7,330 bases of DNA, from NCBI GenBank assembly GCA_029263635.1, contig JAJUFY010000106.1:1-7330 (forward strand). Direction: 5' to 3'. The position numbers were made by a program, and so were the translations under genes. The notes below the pieces were generated by a model. That model did not search any database and was not told the DNA's origin. It was given only the letters and a program-made list of their open reading frames with translations. The stretch's first letter is position 1, and each line of letters opens with the position of its first letter. Shown piece after piece: positions 5,926-7,330 of this stretch. Origin of the DNA: Ectothiorhodospiraceae bacterium (GTDB taxonomy: Bacteria; Pseudomonadota; Gammaproteobacteria; Nitrococcales; AK92).

Positions 5926-7004
5926 GCGCGCCTCCGCCGCCGCAGACCGAAGCTGCGCCGCAGCCAGACCAGACCGATGCCGGCCATCAGCGCGTGCACC
6001 CACCACAGGCCGACCCAGGGCGGCAGGCGCTTATCGGACAGCCATTCGGCAGACAGGTTGAGCAGGTTGAAGTAGACGACGAACAGGAAAACAGCGATCA
6101 GCAGCTTGCCGTACCGGCCCTCCCGCGGCGATGCCTTGCTGACCGGAATCGCGAGCACGGCCAGCACCAGCACCATCAGCGGTGCCGACAGGCGCAGCTG
6201 CAGTTCCGCCTGATCGGCCGGCCGCCAGCGCCTCAGCAGTTCGGCAGTGGGCACGCTACGCTGCTTGATCCGGACTTCCGGCAGCGGCGCCTCGCGCAAG
6301 CGGATGCCATGCTCCTCGAATTCCAGCAGGCGCCAGCGCCGCTCGCCGGGAATGCCTTCGAGCCGGTAGCCGTCGCGCAGCACAAGGAAATCTTCGCCGG
6401 TGACCGGGTCGATCCGCCGCCTGGCGGTCGCCGCCGTCACCAGCACGGTCTCGGCGTCGCGCTCGGTCTGCAGGAACACGCCGCGCAGCTCGCCGTCGTC
6501 CGCCATATCCTCGACGTAGAGCACGCCCTTGGCCTGGGCGGAGGTAAGGAACCGCCCCGGCCGCACGCCCTCCAGCTCGACCGACTGCTGCAGCACTGCC
6601 TGCAGGTTCGCTGCGGTCAGCGATGCCCAGGGGGCCGCCGACAGCGACAGCCAGGCGACCAGCAAGGCGATCGGCACCACCAGCCATGTCAGCGCCCCCA
6701 GCAACTGCCACGGTCCGACGCCGGCAGCGCTGAGCGCCGGCATTTCGCTATCGCGATAGAGACGGCCGAAGGTCAGCACGATGCCGAGCAGGACGGCCGC
6801 CGGCAGCACGAAGCTGATGTAGCCGACGGTGAACAGCCCGAGCATGCTCATGACACCGCTCGCCGGCAAATTGCCATCGGCGGCCCGGCTGAGCAGCCGG
6901 ATCAGCGAATTGGTGAACAGCACGCCGACCAGCACGGCCGCAACGGCCAGCGTGGTCATGCCGGCCTCTTTGAACAGATAGCGACTGATGATGGTGGACT
7001 TCAT
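5922..7004 (-). CDS. lptF: LPS export ABC transporter permease LptF
   Basis: LptF pairs with LptG and two LptB ATPases to drive lipopolysaccharide out of the inner membrane. The 360-residue protein has membrane segments at about 16-37, 52-80 and 100-122, a periplasmic beta-rich domain at roughly 125-260, and segments at about 270-288, 300-318 and 332-349. Family motifs are present: IISRYLFKE at 5-13, LPAAVLLGIVLTFGRLYRDSEM at 67-88 leading into the LptB-coupling helix (Glu87), PWASL at 125-129, and IPVSKASPREGRYGKLL at 286-302, the counterpart of the NPRQGR motif. The C-terminus ends in a run of arginines (355-359), as expected for a cytoplasmic end. ATG 7004 aligns with the E. coli N-terminus and follows a weak GGGGG; an upstream GTG (7046) would add 14 non-conserved residues. 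It is divergent from pepA, a common arrangement in gammaproteobacteria. Confidence 0.96.
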   Translation of the reverse strand: MKSTIISRYLFKEAGMTTLAVAAVLVGVLFTNSLIRLLSRAADGNLPASGVMSMLGLFTVGYISFVLPAAVLLGIVLTFGRLYRDSEMPALSAAGVGPWQLLGALTWLVVPIALLVAWLSLSAAPWASLTAANLQAVLQQSVELEGVRPGRFLTSAQAKGVLYVEDMADDGELRGVFLQTERDAETVLVTAATARRRIDPVTGEDFLVLRDGYRLEGIPGERRWRLLEFEEHGIRLREAPLPEVRIKQRSVPTAELLRRWRPADQAELQLRLSAPLMVLVLAVLAIPVSKASPREGRYGKLLIAVFLFVVYFNLLNLSAEWLSDKRLPPWVGLWWVHALMAGIGLVWLRRSFGLRRRRRA

Positions 7005-7054
7005 GCAGCCCCCGGCCACCTGCGCGCGCCTGCAAATGGCACCCACATATGCAT

Positions 7055-7060
7055 TAGACT
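7055..7060 (+). promoter_or_regulatory. pepA: Candidate -10 element for pepA
   Basis: TAGACT on the plus strand resembles TATACT/TATAAT. The paired -35 is weak (TGCAAA, 7031-7036, 18 bp spacer). A start near 7067 would give a leader of about 98 nt that includes the palindrome and the alternative hairpins. Confidence 0.25.
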
Positions 7061-7070
7061 AGCCCCGGCA

Positions 7071-7087
7071 CGCGCCGAACTGGCGCG
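7071..7087. repeat. Inverted repeat between lptF and pepA
   Basis: Perfect 6-bp arms CGCGCC (7071-7076) and GGCGCG (7082-7087) flank GAACT. It could be a protein operator, or a strong hairpin at the 5' end of the pepA mRNA if the suggested start is right. The local GC bias makes chance occurrence possible. Confidence 0.6.
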
Positions 7088-7089
7088 AC

Positions 7090-7095
7090 ATCATA
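7090..7095 (-). promoter_or_regulatory. lptF: Candidate -10 element for the lptFG operon
   Basis: TATGAT on the minus strand matches the sigma70 -10 at five of six bases. It would start transcription near 7083 and give a leader of about 80 nt. No good -35 is found 16-18 bp upstream, so an activator or a different promoter is possible. Confidence 0.3.
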
Positions 7096-7096
7096 C

Positions 7097-7120
7097 GGCA
7101 GGGATGGCTGCCGAGGGCAG
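7097..7120 (+). promoter_or_regulatory. Alternative hairpins in the pepA leader
   Basis: A single CTGCC (7108-7112) can pair with GGCAG upstream (7097-7101, 6-nt loop) or with GGCAG downstream (7116-7120, 3-nt loop), but not both. The two GGCAG copies belong to a 9-bp direct repeat GGCAGGGAT (7097-7105 and 7116-7124) with a 19-bp period. The role is unknown. Confidence 0.4.
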
Positions 7121-7152
7121 GGATCTCCGCCCGCTGGACATCGGCAGATGCG

Positions 7153-7158
7153 AAGGAG
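7153..7158 (+). promoter_or_regulatory. pepA: Strong ribosome binding site of pepA
   Basis: AAGGAG lies 6 nt before the ATG at 7165. It is the clearest Shine-Dalgarno in the window along with that of panB, and it fixes the pepA start. Confidence 0.9.
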
Positions 7159-7164
7159 TTTTCA

Positions 7165-7330
7165 ATGGAGTTCACGGTAAAGAGCGGTACCCCGGACAAG
7201 CAGCGCTCGGCCTGCGTGGTCGTCGGCGTCTTCGAGTCGCGCCGGCTGTCCGCTGCAGCCGCGCAGCTGGACAGTGCCGGCGGCGGTTTCCTGACGGCTC
7301 TGCTCCGCCGCGGCGACATGGATGGCCGTG
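7165..7330 (+). CDS. pepA: Leucyl aminopeptidase, N-terminal part (cut by window edge)
   Basis: PepA is a hexameric, metal-dependent M17 aminopeptidase. In E. coli it also binds DNA, as XerB/CarP, in plasmid dimer resolution and carAB regulation. Only the first 55 residues are in the window, all from the N-terminal domain. They include [20 protein letters not shown] at 1-20, GVFESRRLS at 21-29 and [10 protein letters not shown] at 45-54, nearly the same as E. coli PepA from residue 1. The metal-binding and catalytic residues lie beyond the edge and cannot be checked. The start is fixed by AAGGAG 6 nt upstream. The gene is transcribed away from lptF, with 160 bp between the start codons. Confidence 0.95.
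   Translation, partial: MEFTVKSGTPDKQRSACVVVGVFESRRLSAAAAQLDSAGGGFLTALLRRGDMDGR

Larger units (their letters stand above)
7005..7164. other. Divergent lptF/pepA intergenic control region
   Basis: These 160 bp must hold the promoters of both lptFG (left) and pepA (right). For lptF the best -10 is TATGAT on the minus strand (7095 to 7090), with no convincing -35. For pepA the best -10 is TAGACT (7055-7060), with a poor TGCAAA 18 bp upstream. A palindrome (7071-7087) lies between them, and the pepA leader contains alternative hairpins (7097-7120). No small gene is evident. Confidence 0.6.

Noticed and set aside
5926..6006. Longer lptG beginning inside lptF
   Set aside because: The extra 27 residues are out-of-frame lptF sequence without conservation. 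The ATG at 5925 has GGAGG upstream and forms a standard ATGA overlap.
4654..6075. 473-codon open frame on the plus strand opposite lptG
   Set aside because: It begins inside the RDD gene in another frame, crosses the convergent junction and is the antisense of lptG. It has no recognisable domain; such frames are common in GC-rich DNA.
7005..7046. GTG start 14 codons upstream for lptF
   Set aside because: The extension precedes the point where the E. coli LptF N-terminus aligns, and it has no better ribosome binding site.
1..7330. A hidden defence, toxin-antitoxin, CRISPR or mobile system
   Set aside because: Nearly every base belongs to recognised core genes or short control regions. No repeat array, transposase or orphan small gene pair could be supported.

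Overview
The window is a GC-rich bacterial chromosome segment packed with housekeeping genes. The protein set points to a proteobacterium, most likely a gammaproteobacterium: an E. coli-type PepA N-terminus, an LptF/LptG pair next to pepA, and PcnB and PanB/PanC close to the gammaproteobacterial forms. No phage, transposon, CRISPR, toxin-antitoxin or defence genes are visible. I see no new multi-gene system. What deserves a second look is mostly regulatory architecture in the two divergent intergenic regions and around the tRNA.

Bases 1-4201 (minus strand) hold a tightly packed cluster that reads, in transcription order, pcnB, folK, a deoxynucleoside kinase, panB, panC (3' end outside the window). 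The junctions are an overlap, 6 bp, 39 bp and 4 bp, so this is almost certainly one operon. It joins RNA polyadenylation (PcnB), folate pterin activation (FolK), deoxynucleoside salvage and the first and last steps of pantothenate synthesis (PanB, PanC).

Bases 4202-4305 are a divergent control region. A good sigma70-type promoter points right toward tRNA-Glu(CTC) at 4306-4381, and a weaker one may point left toward pcnB. Both -10 elements lie inside the centre of an 8-bp-arm inverted repeat (4230-4253). An RDD-family membrane protein gene (4394-4855, plus strand) starts 12 nt after the tRNA CCA with no terminator, no room for its own promoter and no Shine-Dalgarno, so it is probably made from the tRNA transcript.

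Bases 4861-7004 (minus strand) carry lptF and lptG, overlapping by 4 nt (ATGA). They encode the transmembrane half of the LptB2FG lipopolysaccharide exporter. lptG converges on the RDD gene with only 5 bp between stop codons. Bases 7005-7164 are a second divergent region with a palindrome and two mutually exclusive hairpins. Then pepA (leucyl aminopeptidase, plus strand) begins at 7165 with a strong ribosome binding site and runs off the end of the window.
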